Shown: positions 16,173-24,259, numbered from the stretch's first letter. The stretch: DNA of 64,000 bases from Paucidesulfovibrio sp036541255 (GCA_036541255.1 JAZHDD010000042.1:1-64000), one strand, 5' to 3'. The notes: a model not told the origin generated them from the sequence alone. Program-made: numbers and translations.

Positions 16173-17774
16173 TTACGCAGCCTCCTGCTTGATCCAGTTC
16201 TTGAGCAGGCGGACGGCCTGGTCCGTGTTCTCGTCAAAGAGCTGGAGCGCCAGATTCTTGGCGTTTTCCAACCGCATGGAGGTGTCCAGGGCCTCTTCGT
16301 CCACTTCCCCTTCGTCCAGGGCCAGCCGGTGATCGCCACCGGGCAGGCCGGCCATCTCGTCCATGTCCTGCTCGTGGACGCGCGGCCGGATCAGGGCCAT
16401 GACCACGGGACGGACCACGAGGATCAGGAAGAGGAAGATGAGCAGGCCGTTCAGGAAAGGCTTGCCGAAGCGCTGCGCGTATTCGAGCATGGTGCGCATC
16501 AGGGATTCGCTGTCGATGCCCTCGGGCTCTCCAAAGGAAATGTTGGAGACTTCCACGATGTCCGCGCGATTTTCGTCGAATCCGATGGCGCTCTGCACCA
16601 GGCGCTTGTACTCGGCGATCTCCTCGGCTGTACGCGGCACGTAGGTCGGCTCGGCTCCCTCTTCCAGGATAGTATAGGTGCCGTCGACCAGGACCGCAAC
16701 CGTCAGGCGCTTGAGTTCGCCCACCGGAGTGACGATATTGTGTTCTTCTTTGTTGATTTCGAAGTTCGAGGTACGTGATTCGCGTGTGGAGTCCTGCGTG
16801 GACTGGGTGCCGGTGAATCCGTCGCCCCGGAAATTGGCCTCGGGCACGCCGCCGTCGAGGTTGGCGCGGCCCTGGGTGGTTTCCTCGCTGCGGGTTTCGG
16901 AGCGCAGCACCGTGGCGTCTGGATCGAACAGTTCCTTGTGGATGGTCTTCTGGGAGAAATCCAATTCCGCGTTGACGCGGGCAATGACCTTGCCTGGGCC
17001 GAGCGCGGGCATGAGCAGTTCCTCGATGCGGCGCTCCAGCTTGCGCTCCATGTCGGCCTTGTATTCGAGCTGAGTGGTGGACATGCCCACGGTGGCTTCG
17101 TCTTCGGTCGGCTCGTAAAGCGGTTTGCCCTGCATGTCCGTGACGGTGATGCGGCTTCTTTCCAAGCCTTCCACAGCCATGGTCACGAGGTTGACGATGC
17201 CGGTGATTTCCTTCTTGCCCATTTGGGCTTGCTCTTTGAGCTTGAGGATGACCGATGCCGAAGGCGGCACCTGGTCTTCGATGAACAGGCTGCGGTGCGG
17301 GATGACCAGATGGACGCGGGCGCGCTCCACCTGGGGGAATTCCGTTATGGTCCGGGCCAGTTCGCCCTGCAGGGCGCGCTGGTAGTTGATGTGCTGTACG
17401 AAGTCGGTCTGGCCGATCTTCACGTCATCGAAAATTTCAAAGCCGATGCCCTGGCCGTGCAGGGAACCTTCACCGGCGATCTTAAGGCGCAGGTCGTAGA
17501 CGCGGTCGGCAGGGACCAGGATGGTCTGGCCGCCTTCCTCGAGCTTGTAGTCTTCCTTGGCCGCCTGGAGCATGCTCACGACCTTGGAGGCGTCTTCGGG
17601 ATAGAGCTTGGTGTAGAGCACCCGGTAGTCGGGCATGTTCAACCAGTAGATCATGAAGATGAAGGCCAGGGTGACGATGACGGTCAGGCCGCCCATAAGC
17701 ACGCGCTGGGAAATGGTGCGGCGTCCCCAGAAATCTTCGAACTTGCTCCAGGTCTCTTTCACGAACGGGGGCAT
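16173..17774 (-). CDS. fliF: Flagellar MS-ring protein FliF
   Basis: Forms the membrane ring at the base of the flagellum. The 533 residues have membrane segments near 25-45 and about 440-460, enclosing the periplasmic ring-building domains with P-D-Y-R-V-L-Y and the E-G-E-L-A-R-T-I-like segment, and a charged cytoplasmic tail that binds FliG. Length agrees with the family. A good ribosome site (AGGAG) precedes the ATG. It lies 44 bases after fliE in the same operon. Confidence 0.96.
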   Translation of the reverse strand: MPPFVKETWSKFEDFWGRRTISQRVLMGGLTVIVTLAFIFMIYWLNMPDYRVLYTKLYPEDASKVVSMLQAAKEDYKLEEGGQTILVPADRVYDLRLKIAGEGSLHGQGIGFEIFDDVKIGQTDFVQHINYQRALQGELARTITEFPQVERARVHLVIPHRSLFIEDQVPPSASVILKLKEQAQMGKKEITGIVNLVTMAVEGLERSRITVTDMQGKPLYEPTEDEATVGMSTTQLEYKADMERKLERRIEELLMPALGPGKVIARVNAELDFSQKTIHKELFDPDATVLRSETRSEETTQGRANLDGGVPEANFRGDGFTGTQSTQDSTRESRTSNFEINKEEHNIVTPVGELKRLTVAVLVDGTYTILEEGAEPTYVPRTAEEIAEYKRLVQSAIGFDENRADIVEVSNISFGEPEGIDSESLMRTMLEYAQRFGKPFLNGLLIFLFLILVVRPVVMALIRPRVHEQDMDEMAGLPGGDHRLALDEGEVDEEALDTSMRLENAKNLALQLFDENTDQAVRLLKNWIKQEAA

Positions 17775-17818
17775 GGTCTCTCTCCTCGAAAGCGGGTCGA
17801 ATGGTCCCTAAGCAAACC

Positions 17819-18139
17819 CTAGAAGGGCATGCGCATGATTTCCTGATACGCCTGCATGATCTTGCCGCGAACCGTGCTGGTCATCTGCATGGCCAGTCCG
17901 GCCTTTTGCATGGTGATCATCAGCTCGTGCACGTTCTGGGTCTTGCCCGAGGCGAATTCCTCGATCATCTGGGTCTTTTGGGTCTGCAGTTCATTGACCT
18001 TGCCCAGCGAACCTTCCAGCATGGTGTCGAACCCGGTGGCGGGTTCCTTTTGTACGGTGCGCTCCCGGATGCCCTGCGAGAGTTGCCGGGTGTCCTTGAG
18101 GGCGTTGTTGTAGGCCTGCAGTGCGACGCTCTTGATCAT
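17819..18139 (-). CDS. fliE: Flagellar hook-basal body complex protein FliE
   Basis: A small (106 residues) adapter between the MS ring and the rod. The C-terminal half carries the family signature: V-N-E-L-Q-x-x-K near 50, then M-I-T-M-Q-K-A-G-L-A-M-Q and V-R-x-K-I-M-Q-A-Y-Q-E-I-M-R-M-P-F at the end. It is preceded by AAGGAG and placed between flgC and fliF, the standard order. Confidence 0.95.
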   Translation of the reverse strand: MIKSVALQAYNNALKDTRQLSQGIRERTVQKEPATGFDTMLEGSLGKVNELQTQKTQMIEEFASGKTQNVHELMITMQKAGLAMQMTSTVRGKIMQAYQEIMRMPF

Positions 18140-18163
18140 GACGAATCTCCTTGCGGCTCGGCG

Positions 18164-18601
18164 TTACTTGCCGATGGCCGTGGCCTTGGTGAACATCTGC
18201 TTCACTGCGGCGATGGATTGGGTGTTGGCCTCATAGGAACGCATGGTCGTGATCATGTTTGTCATTTCCTCGACCACGTTGATATCCGGATAGGCCACAT
18301 AGCCCTGTTCGTTGGAGTCGGGATGGCCCGGTTCGTAGACCATCTTGAAGGGCCGGTCGTCGTTGACCATGCCGCGCACGGTCACGCCGTGCAGGTCGCG
18401 GTTCATCTGGTCTTTCATGGCCTCGTCAAAAGGCGTGTACACGGGCGAGGATTCCAGGGACAGGGCCTTGCGCCGGTACGGTCCGCCTTCGACGGTCCGC
18501 GTGGTCCGGGCGTTGGCCATGTTCATGGAAATGACGTTCAGGTATGCCCGCTGGGCCTTGAGGCCGGACGCGCTGACATCAAGTGCTGTCATGAAGTCCA
18601 T
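18164..18601 (-). CDS. flgC: Flagellar basal-body rod protein FlgC
   Basis: Proximal rod component, 145 residues. The N-terminus has the rod-protein pattern A-S-G-L-K-A-Q-R-A-Y-L-N-V-I-S-M-N-M-A-N-A near 11, and the C-terminus contains the matching V-A-Y-P-D-I-N-V-V-E-E-M-T-N-M-I near 100-115. These paired heptad segments form the coiled coil typical of rod and hook proteins. Translation is likely coupled to flgB, whose stop abuts the ATG. Confidence 0.96.
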   Translation of the reverse strand: MDFMTALDVSASGLKAQRAYLNVISMNMANARTTRTVEGGPYRRKALSLESSPVYTPFDEAMKDQMNRDLHGVTVRGMVNDDRPFKMVYEPGHPDSNEQGYVAYPDINVVEEMTNMITTMRSYEANTQSIAAVKQMFTKATAIGK

Positions 18602-19012
18602 TTACTTGCCTCCTTCCTGAATGATTTGCTGCATGCCGTGGAAGTTTTTGGTGATGACTTCGGTCAGGGCGTTGTAGAGCATGGCGTTTTTGCCCATCAG
18701 GGCCATTTCTTTGTCCATGTCGACCCTGTCCTCACCGAAAACTTGGCGCGGTTCGAATTCCTTGATGCCCTGACCCCGGAAACCGTCCACCTTGAAAGCG
18801 GTGGGCATATGCTGGTCGTCGGTGCGGGTCACCTTGCCGCGTTGGTCCAGAGCGAGGGCGGACTGCAAACGTTCCTCGAATTCCAGGCGTCTGGCCCGGT
18901 AGCCGGGGGTATCCACGTTGGCGAGGTTCCCCGCGACGAGGTTTTGACGCTCCAAGCGGAGGTCGAGCACCTTTGCCGTCAGGTCCAAGTGTGGTTCAAA
19001 CAGTCCTCTCAT
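18602..19012 (-). CDS. flgB: Flagellar basal-body rod protein FlgB
   Basis: Proximal rod component, 136 residues, with L-E-R-Q-N-L-V-A-G-N-L-A-N-V-D-T-P-G-Y-R near 20-39, the signature of the axial proteins. AGGAG lies ten bases before the ATG. It is the first gene of the flgB-flgC-fliE-fliF-fliG-fliH-fliI operon; the leader in front of it is about 120 bases if the weak sigma-54-like site at 19147-19160 is used. Confidence 0.95.
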   Translation of the reverse strand: MRGLFEPHLDLTAKVLDLRLERQNLVAGNLANVDTPGYRARRLEFEERLQSALALDQRGKVTRTDDQHMPTAFKVDGFRGQGIKEFEPRQVFGEDRVDMDKEMALMGKNAMLYNALTEVITKNFHGMQQIIQEGGK

Positions 19013-19375
19013 GCCTTGCCACTCCTACATTAGATGCGTTTTTTCGGTAAGGCGGAAGCTTTTTTCCGCCTGAACTGCCGAAGGGAAAAGCAACATGTGT
19101 TCCAATCGTATATCATGCTGAAATAGTGAAATAATATTGTGAATATGCAAAAGGGAGACCGTCGAAGCCTTGTCAAAGAGGCTGCGGCAGGGTTTGCCTA
19201 TCCTGTGTGGTAGCGGTGGCAGGTTGTGGCGGAGATTGCTGCGGGCTCACGGTTCTTTTTAATTGTTTTTAACAGAAATATATTTTATTTCAGCATGTTG
19301 ACTCCTGCTGTCGGGAGGCGTACATCGTGGCTTCAAACAAGATTTGGGTAACAGGGAATGTGGTCTAAGTTGCCG
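19013..19375. other. Divergent intergenic region between flgB and the TPR gene
   Basis: About 360 bases without a gene. Next to flgB, a 7-bp hairpin (GGCGGAA at 19051-19057 with TTCCGCC at 19064-19070) would lie in the flgB leader. An A/T-rich stretch lies at 19260-19295. A weak minus-strand sigma-54-like site and a strong plus-strand sigma-54 site are listed separately. No RNA gene was recognised. Confidence 0.55.
19147..19160 (-). promoter_or_regulatory. Weak candidate sigma-54 promoter of the flagellar operon
   Basis: On the minus strand GG and GC are spaced exactly by ten bases, with TTTTGCAT at the -12 side matching well but CGGTCT at the -24 side matching poorly. It would start transcription near 19135, about 120 bases before flgB. 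Flagellar basal-body operons are often sigma-54 dependent in this group, but the match is marginal. Confidence 0.28.
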
Positions 19376-19392
19376 TTGGCACATGTGTTGCA
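19376..19392 (+). promoter_or_regulatory. Sigma-54 promoter of the TPR gene
   Basis: TTGGCACATGTGTTGCA matches the sigma-54 consensus TGGCAC-N5-TTGCA at every conserved position, with GG and GC exactly ten bases apart. It predicts a transcript starting near 19403, 70 bases before the ATG of the TPR gene. An enhancer-binding activator would be needed; its site was not identified. Confidence 0.8.
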
Positions 19393-19472
19393 AGGCGATG
19401 AGGGCCTACTGAGGCACAAAGTTCAAGGAGCCCGGCCATTGGGGCCGGCGAGATTCTCTGGAGGGGAATGTC

Positions 19473-20036
19473 ATGAGTGAACACCTGGATTATGAAATCA
19501 ACAAGGAACTTGGAGAGTGCTATCTCTTCATGGGCGAGTTGGACAAGGCCGAGGAATATTACCAGAAGGCCGCCAAATCCAACGGCATCCATCCTGACCC
19601 GTATTTGGGGCTGGCCACCATCGCCGTGCAGCGAGGTTCGTTGGACGAAGCCATGGATCAGTACCAAAAGGCGCACAACATCGTACCCACGGACAAGAGC
19701 CATGCAGGGATCGGTCTGATCCTCATGGAATCGGGGCAGGGCGACAAGGCCTTCAGCCATTTCGAACAGGCTCTGAAGCGCAATCCCGAAAACATGGTTG
19801 CCTTGTTCAGCATGGTGCGTCTTGGTCATGAGCTGAATCGTCTCGGTGCGATCATTCCGCATTTGGAGGATTATCTGGCTGTTGACCCGGGCAAACATGA
19901 AGTGCGCTATGCACTGGCCGGGTGCCTGGTCTGCATGGACCGCAAGGCCGACGCTCGCGTCCAGCTGGAGCGTATCCTGGAGACCGATCCCGGCAACGGT
20001 GCGGCTCAGGAACTGCTCGCGCAGGTCCAGGACTAA
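19473..20036 (+). CDS. Tetratricopeptide-repeat protein
   Basis: A 187-residue cytoplasmic protein without signal peptide or membrane segment. At least four TPR units can be read: G-E-C-Y-L-F-M-G-E-L-D-K-A-E-E-Y-Y near 12-28, a second with G-L-A-T-I-A-V-Q-R-G-S-L-D-E-A near 45-59, a third at about 75-105 and a last near 145-180. TPR arrays bind partner proteins. A strong GGAGG lies before the ATG and a sigma-54 promoter upstream, so expression is probably inducible. It lies between the flagellar operon, in the opposite direction, and a purine gene. The partner is unknown; a flagellar or stress-related role is a guess from location only. Confidence 0.8.
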   Translation: MSEHLDYEINKELGECYLFMGELDKAEEYYQKAAKSNGIHPDPYLGLATIAVQRGSLDEAMDQYQKAHNIVPTDKSHAGIGLILMESGQGDKAFSHFEQALKRNPENMVALFSMVRLGHELNRLGAIIPHLEDYLAVDPGKHEVRYALAGCLVCMDRKADARVQLERILETDPGNGAAQELLAQVQD

Positions 20037-20059
20037 AACATATTTGGTCTCCCCTCCCC

Positions 20060-20105
20060 ATCGATCTCCCGTTCCGCTCTTGGTCGGGCTGAGCGGGAGA
20101 TCGAT
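20060..20105 (+). terminator. Long hairpin after the TPR gene
   Basis: A perfect 12-bp stem (20060-20071 with 20094-20105), extendable by four more pairs across a bulge, ends the TPR transcript region. No T-run follows, so it is either a weak or factor-dependent terminator or a processing element in the leader of the purine gene. Confidence 0.45.
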
Positions 20106-20163
20106 ACCATTGATTCCGGGAGCCTTATGGGCGGCTTGCGCATGCCCGCAGAATCTGGCACTC

Positions 20164-20181
20164 CCTCACGAAACAGTGAGG
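20164..20181 (+). promoter_or_regulatory. Hairpin that covers the ribosome site of the IMP cyclohydrolase gene
   Basis: CCTCAC at 20164-20169 pairs perfectly with GTGAGG at 20176-20181. The second arm contains GAGG, the only Shine-Dalgarno-like sequence, seven bases before the ATG at 20189. Folding would hide the site, so translation could be controlled by whatever opens this stem. Confidence 0.45.
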
Positions 20182-20188
20182 TGTGTGC

Positions 20189-20788
20189 ATGGATCTTTTG
20201 CCTGTGCGTCGCGCGCTTCTGAGCGTGACAGATAAATCCCAACTTGTTGAATTCGCAACGTATCTTTCTCAAAGTCGTGTGGAGCTCGTGTCCACGGGCG
20301 GAACAAGACGCCTGCTTGCCGAGGCCGGGCTGCCCGTGACCTCCGTCAGCGACGTGACCGGGTTTCCTGAAATATTGGGTGGCCGCGTCAAAACCCTGCA
20401 TCCCAACGTGCATGGGGGAGTGCTTGCGGACAAGGACAATCCCGAACATCTGAAGACGCTGGAAGAGCACGGCATCAAGCCGTTCGATCTGATTTGCGTC
20501 AACCTGTATAATTTTGCCGAGGCCGCCAAGAAAGGTCTGGATCTCAAACAGGCCGTGGAAGAAATCGACATCGGCGGTCCGACCCTGTTGCGCGCCACGG
20601 CCAAGAACTTCCATTCCATGCTCGTGGTGCCCGGCGTGGCGCATTATCCCCGGATCATCGACGAAATGCGTGCCAACAAAGGCTGTATTGGCCTGGAGTT
20701 GCGCCGCGAGCTCGCCGCCGAAACCTTCGGTATGGTTTCCGAATACGATCGCATGATTTGTGACTACCTGAGCAGCCATACGGCCTAG
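20189..20788 (+). CDS. purH: Stand-alone IMP cyclohydrolase (N-terminal half of PurH)
   Basis: Closes the ring of FAICAR to give IMP, the last step of purine synthesis. The 199 residues correspond only to the MGS-fold cyclohydrolase half of bifunctional PurH: A-L-L-S-V-T-D-K near 7, L-V-S-T-G-G-T near 30-36, G-G-R-V-K-T-L-H-P-N-V-H-G-G near 62-75 and D-I-G-G-P-T-L-L-R-A near 125-134. The transformylase half is absent here and is encoded separately at 26372-27646 on the other strand. ATG at 20189 is preferred to a GTG two codons earlier because of the ribosome site. A terminator follows. Confidence 0.93.
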   Translation: MDLLPVRRALLSVTDKSQLVEFATYLSQSRVELVSTGGTRRLLAEAGLPVTSVSDVTGFPEILGGRVKTLHPNVHGGVLADKDNPEHLKTLEEHGIKPFDLICVNLYNFAEAAKKGLDLKQAVEEIDIGGPTLLRATAKNFHSMLVVPGVAHYPRIIDEMRANKGCIGLELRRELAAETFGMVSEYDRMICDYLSSHTA

Positions 20789-20800
20789 CTCCAGCAGAAG

Positions 20801-20837
20801 TCCGCTGTCCGGCATTGTGTCCGGGCAGCGGATTTTC
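20801..20837 (+). terminator. Rho-independent terminator after IMP cyclohydrolase
   Basis: A 12-bp stem (20801-20812 with 20821-20832, one T:G wobble) with an eight-base loop is followed by TTTT. It is 12 bases after the stop codon. A GTG at 20817 that opens the hflX frame lies inside the loop, so it is unlikely to be the hflX start. Confidence 0.85.
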
Positions 20838-20897
20838 GCCGGGCAGGCCTGCATTCCACTGCTCGTCAACGCCCCGCTTTTCCGATATCTACGCTGG

Positions 20898-22541
20898 ATG
20901 TCCAAAACCCAAGGCAATATTCAGGGTCTCAAGCCCAGCGAACTCAAGCGCCTGAACAGGCTCTCGAGTCGGCGCTATCCTCTGCGCGAAGCCTGCACTC
21001 CGGAACAGGCACGTGAACTGGCCCAGATTTCTCATGACACGGGCCGCCAGATCGCGTTGCTCATCGACCGCCAGGGCCGGGTCTCCATGGTTCTGGTGGG
21101 CGATCCCGAGGCCATCTACATCCCGGAACTGCCGCGCTCGCGTCTGGGGTCGGGGCGGCTCCGTGGCCTGCGGCTGCTGCATACCCATCTGGGGTCGGAA
21201 AAGCTGTCCGAAGAAGATCTCATGGACATGGTGTTTCTGCGCTTGGACAATGTTGTCGCCCTGGGCGTGGATGCGGACGGTTTTCCGGGGCGTATCCAGG
21301 CCGCGCATCTGCTGCCTCCCAACCCTGAAAAGCGCTCCCATGAGGTCTTGTCTTCCGAGCCTGTCGATCGTCAGAGCCTGGACCTGCACGCCATGGTGGA
21401 GGCCCTGGAGGAGGAGCTTGGGCGCGAACAAAGCGCAGTGGAACTGGAAAAAGGGGACAAGGCTCTGCTGGTGAGCGTGTCCACGGATTCCCGTTTGGTG
21501 CAGGAACGCTCCCTGGAAGAGTTGGCCGATCTGGCCAGGACTGCCGGACTTGTGCCTGCGGACAGCATGGTCCAGCGCGTGCGCGAGGCTAATCCGCGTA
21601 CCATCATGGGCAAGGGCAAATTGGCCGAGCTGGAGGTGCGGGCGCTCCAGGCCGGGGCGCGGCTCGTGCTTTTTGATCAGGATCTTTCCCCGGCCCAGAT
21701 GCGCAATTTGGCGGAATTGACCGAACGGCGGGTTCTGGACCGTACCCAACTTATTCTGGATATTTTTGCCCAACGCGCCACGAGCAAGGCGGGCAAATTG
21801 CAAGTGGAGATGGCCCAACTCAAATACATGCTGCCGCGCCTGGCAGGCAGCGGCAAGGCCATGTCACGACTTATGGGTGGTATTGGCGGACGCGGACCGG
21901 GTGAGACAAAGCTCGAAGTGGATCGCCGTCGCGCACGTGAGCGTATCACCCGGCTCAAAAAAGAATTGGAGTCGGTGCGCCGCCACCGTTCCCAGACCCG
22001 CGAGCGCCGCGCCAAGTCCGGCGTGCCCGTGGTCTCGCTGGTGGGCTACACCAACGCGGGGAAATCCACGTTGCTGAATACGCTGACCAACGCGGCGGTG
22101 CTGGCCGAGGACAAGCTCTTCGCCACGCTTGATCCCACAACGCGGCGCATTCGTTTTCCCCGCGACCAGGAGGTCATTCTCACGGACACCGTGGGATTCA
22201 TCCGCCGCTTGCCTGCGGATTTGCGCGAAGCCTTCCGTGCCACGCTGGAGGAATTGGAGTCCGCGGATGTACTGGTGCTCGTGGCCGATGCCTCGCATCC
22301 CGAAGTGGAGGAGCAGGTGGCCGCGGTTATGCGCATACTCGAGGAAATGGAACTTGTGGAGCTGCCTCGCGTGCTGGCCCTGAACAAATGGGACCGGCTG
22401 GATGCGGAGCAACAGGAAATGATGCGCAATGTCTTCCCGACCGGCGTGCCCATGAGCGCCTTGGACAAGGGGAGTCTGGAGCCGTTGGTTCGGGCGATCA
22501 TGGGGCTGTTGCCCGGTGAAGGATCTTTGCCTTTGGGTTAG
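20898..22541 (+). CDS. hflX: HflX-type GTPase with long N-terminal extension
   Basis: Ribosome-associated GTPase that in E. coli rescues stalled 70S ribosomes under stress. From the ATG at 20898 the protein is 546 residues. The HflX core has a G-K-G-K-L-A-E-L segment near 242, the glycine-rich G-G-I-G-G-R-G-P-G-E-T-K near 332, G1 G-Y-T-N-A-G-K-S-T near 383-391, G3 D-T-V-G-F near 432 and G4 N-K-W-D near 503. Before this core lies an extra region of about 170 residues with H-T-H near 95-97 followed by S-E-E-D at 104-107, reminiscent of JAMM/RadC metal sites but with one residue missing in the spacing. No clear Shine-Dalgarno precedes the ATG. It ends tail-to-tail with the next gene. Confidence 0.92.
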   Translation: MSKTQGNIQGLKPSELKRLNRLSSRRYPLREACTPEQARELAQISHDTGRQIALLIDRQGRVSMVLVGDPEAIYIPELPRSRLGSGRLRGLRLLHTHLGSEKLSEEDLMDMVFLRLDNVVALGVDADGFPGRIQAAHLLPPNPEKRSHEVLSSEPVDRQSLDLHAMVEALEEELGREQSAVELEKGDKALLVSVSTDSRLVQERSLEELADLARTAGLVPADSMVQRVREANPRTIMGKGKLAELEVRALQAGARLVLFDQDLSPAQMRNLAELTERRVLDRTQLILDIFAQRATSKAGKLQVEMAQLKYMLPRLAGSGKAMSRLMGGIGGRGPGETKLEVDRRRARERITRLKKELESVRRHRSQTRERRAKSGVPVVSLVGYTNAGKSTLLNTLTNAAVLAEDKLFATLDPTTRRIRFPRDQEVILTDTVGFIRRLPADLREAFRATLEELESADVLVLVADASHPEVEEQVAAVMRILEEMELVELPRVLALNKWDRLDAEQQEMMRNVFPTGVPMSALDKGSLEPLVRAIMGLLPGEGSLPLG

Positions 22542-23473
22542 TCTTTTTTCCCCTCTTTGCTGCATCCTGAACAGATGCCGCCCACGGCCCATCCATCCCA
22601 GGAGCGGTGGTCCTCCACCGGTTCGAAATGCACGGTCACATGGCAACGGGGCAGAGACTGGCGGATACGTTTTTCAATGGCCTCGCTCAGGTCGTGGCTT
22701 TCCTTGACCGTTGTGGCTCCAGGCAGGAGCAAATGGAAGTCCACGAAGCGGCCCGAGCCGGCCTTGCGGGTACGCAGTCCGTGGAACACGGCGTTTTCTC
22801 CGGCCTTTTCCTTGATGGCGGCCAGGATCAGTTGCACCTCTTCCTCGGGCAGGGCCGCGTCCATGAGGCCTCCTGCGGAACGGCGCAGCAGGTTCACGCC
22901 CGTGATGGCGATGTTCACGGCCATGACGCAGCCGATAATGGGGTCGAGCACTTGCCAGGAGGGCGGAGCCAGGGCCATGACCAGCAGTCCCGCCACCATG
23001 CCCGCCGAGGTCCAGACATCCGTGAGCAGGTGTTTGGCGTCCGCCTCCAGGGTGATGGAATCGAAGCGTCGCGCCGCGCGCAGCATGGCTATGGCCGTAA
23101 CCCAGTTGATGCCAGCCGCCACAATGGCCACGCCCATGCCCAGCCAGAGGTCGCTGAGAAGTACGGGGTGCAGGAAGCGGTTCAGGGAAGCATAGAGGAT
23201 GCCGCCTGCGGCTACGAGAATGAGCAGGCCCTCGGCGGCCGAGGAAAAATATTCGGCCTTGCCGTGACCATAGGCATGGGATTCGTCCGCAGGCTGGAGT
23301 GCGATGGTCAGGGCCGAGAGGGCCAGGACTCCGGCGGTGAGGTTCACCAGAGCTTCGGTGGCGTCCGAGAGCAGGCCCACGGAATCGGTCAAATACCAAG
23401 CCCCGAATTTCAGTACCAACGTGAAGATGGACGCGGCGATGGAATAGAGGGCGTATTTGCGTGGAGAAGCCAT
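22538..23473 (-). CDS. Cation diffusion facilitator family transporter
   Basis: A proton-driven exporter of divalent metals (Zn, Fe, Co or Mn) in the inner membrane. The 311 residues show about six membrane segments. The metal site on the second helix reads L-L-S-D-A-T-E-A-L-V-N, lacking the second Asp of the classic D-x-x-x-D, while the fifth helix has the usual H-L-L-T-D. The soluble C-terminal domain includes a histidine-poor ferredoxin-like fold and ends in C-S-G-C near the tail. Start at 23473 has AAGGA upstream; a more upstream start would add a non-conserved tail. Metal specificity cannot be told. The stop codon overlaps the hflX stop. Confidence 0.9.
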   Translation of the reverse strand: MASPRKYALYSIAASIFTLVLKFGAWYLTDSVGLLSDATEALVNLTAGVLALSALTIALQPADESHAYGHGKAEYFSSAAEGLLILVAAGGILYASLNRFLHPVLLSDLWLGMGVAIVAAGINWVTAIAMLRAARRFDSITLEADAKHLLTDVWTSAGMVAGLLVMALAPPSWQVLDPIIGCVMAVNIAITGVNLLRRSAGGLMDAALPEEEVQLILAAIKEKAGENAVFHGLRTRKAGSGRFVDFHLLLPGATTVKESHDLSEAIEKRIRQSLPRCHVTVHFEPVEDHRSWDGWAVGGICSGCSKEGKKD

Positions 23474-23537
23474 GGCGTTCCTTTGGGACGGTGCTTTGTT
23501 CGACGATGACGTGATTTTGCTTAGAATGGCCGTGTTG

Positions 23538-23594
23538 CGTCGACAAATCAAGCCCCCACGCATTGACCATGCATGGGGGCTTGATTTGTCGACG
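23538..23594. terminator. Very long perfect inverted repeat between plsY and the CDF gene
   Basis: 21 bases at 23538-23558 pair perfectly with 23574-23594, with three further pairs inside the 15-base loop. The core AAGCCCCC / GGGGGCTT followed by GATTTG looks like a bidirectional terminator, but the stem runs on to GTCGACG at both ends, which is unusual. It would end the plsY transcript on the minus strand. There is no transposase and no flanking duplication, so it is not treated as an insertion element. Confidence 0.65.
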
Positions 23595-23608
23595 TGCGGG
23601 GATGTGCG

Positions 23609-24199
23609 TCAGTTTTTATCTTTGCGCCAGGAATGCTCTTGGCCACGGGCCAGCCGGGCGATGTTTTCCCTGTGCCGCCAAAAGAGCAGCAGACTGACCA
23701 CGCAGGCTGCCGGGGCCAGGTATGCGGGGCCGATCAGCAACAGGGCAAGGGGGAGGACCGTGCCCAGTATCAGAGAGCCGAGCGAAACATAACCCGAGAG
23801 CAGAATGGCGGCCACGCAACAGATTACGGCCAGCAACGTAGACATGAAGGCCAGACCGGCGAACGCGCCGATGGTTGTGGCCACGGCCTTGCCGCCTTTG
23901 AATTTCAGGAAGGGCGAATACACATGCCCGAATATCGGAGCCAACACGCTCAGGCTGAGAAAGAGCCAATGGCTGTCCATGTTGGGGGCGAGCAGTGTCG
24001 GCAGCAGACCTTTGCCGATATCAAGGGCCAGGGCCGCAAGCCCCAGGGGCAGGCCGCAGGTGCGGGCAACGTTGGTTGCGCCGGTGTTGCAACTGCCGTG
24101 TTCACGGATATCCATGCCTTTGAGCGTCCGGCACAGGAGCAGTCCAAAGGGCACGCCGCCCAGCAGATAAGCGAACAAGGGCCAGAGAATCCAGTGCAT
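23609..24199 (-). CDS. plsY: Glycerol-3-phosphate acyltransferase PlsY
   Basis: Integral membrane enzyme that transfers an acyl group from acyl phosphate to glycerol 3-phosphate, the first step of phospholipid synthesis. The 196 residues have five membrane helices and the PlsY motifs: R-E-H-G-S-C-N-T-G-A-T-N-V-A-R near 32-46, the central D-I-G-K-G near 59, and G-H-V-Y-S-P-F-L-K-F-K-G-G-K-A-V-A-T near 91-108. The length is normal. It follows the RNB exonuclease gene by 60 bases on the same strand, so the two may be cotranscribed. Confidence 0.95.
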   Translation of the reverse strand: MHWILWPLFAYLLGGVPFGLLLCRTLKGMDIREHGSCNTGATNVARTCGLPLGLAALALDIGKGLLPTLLAPNMDSHWLFLSLSVLAPIFGHVYSPFLKFKGGKAVATTIGAFAGLAFMSTLLAVICCVAAILLSGYVSLGSLILGTVLPLALLLIGPAYLAPAACVVSLLLFWRHRENIARLARGQEHSWRKDKN

Positions 24200-24259
24200 T
24201 GAAGAACTCCTTGAAGCGCGTTGGCCGATTGTATCCCAGGGACAATCCCTTGCAAAGGG

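Noticed and set aside
20817..20897. Upstream GTG start for hflX at 20817
   Set aside because: The codon lies in the loop of a strong terminator at 20801-20837, so the message starting there would not be made from the upstream gene; the ATG at 20898 is preferred.
23538..23594. 21-bp inverted repeat taken as the ends of an insertion element
   Set aside because: The arms are only 15 bases apart, there is no transposase, and no target duplication is visible.
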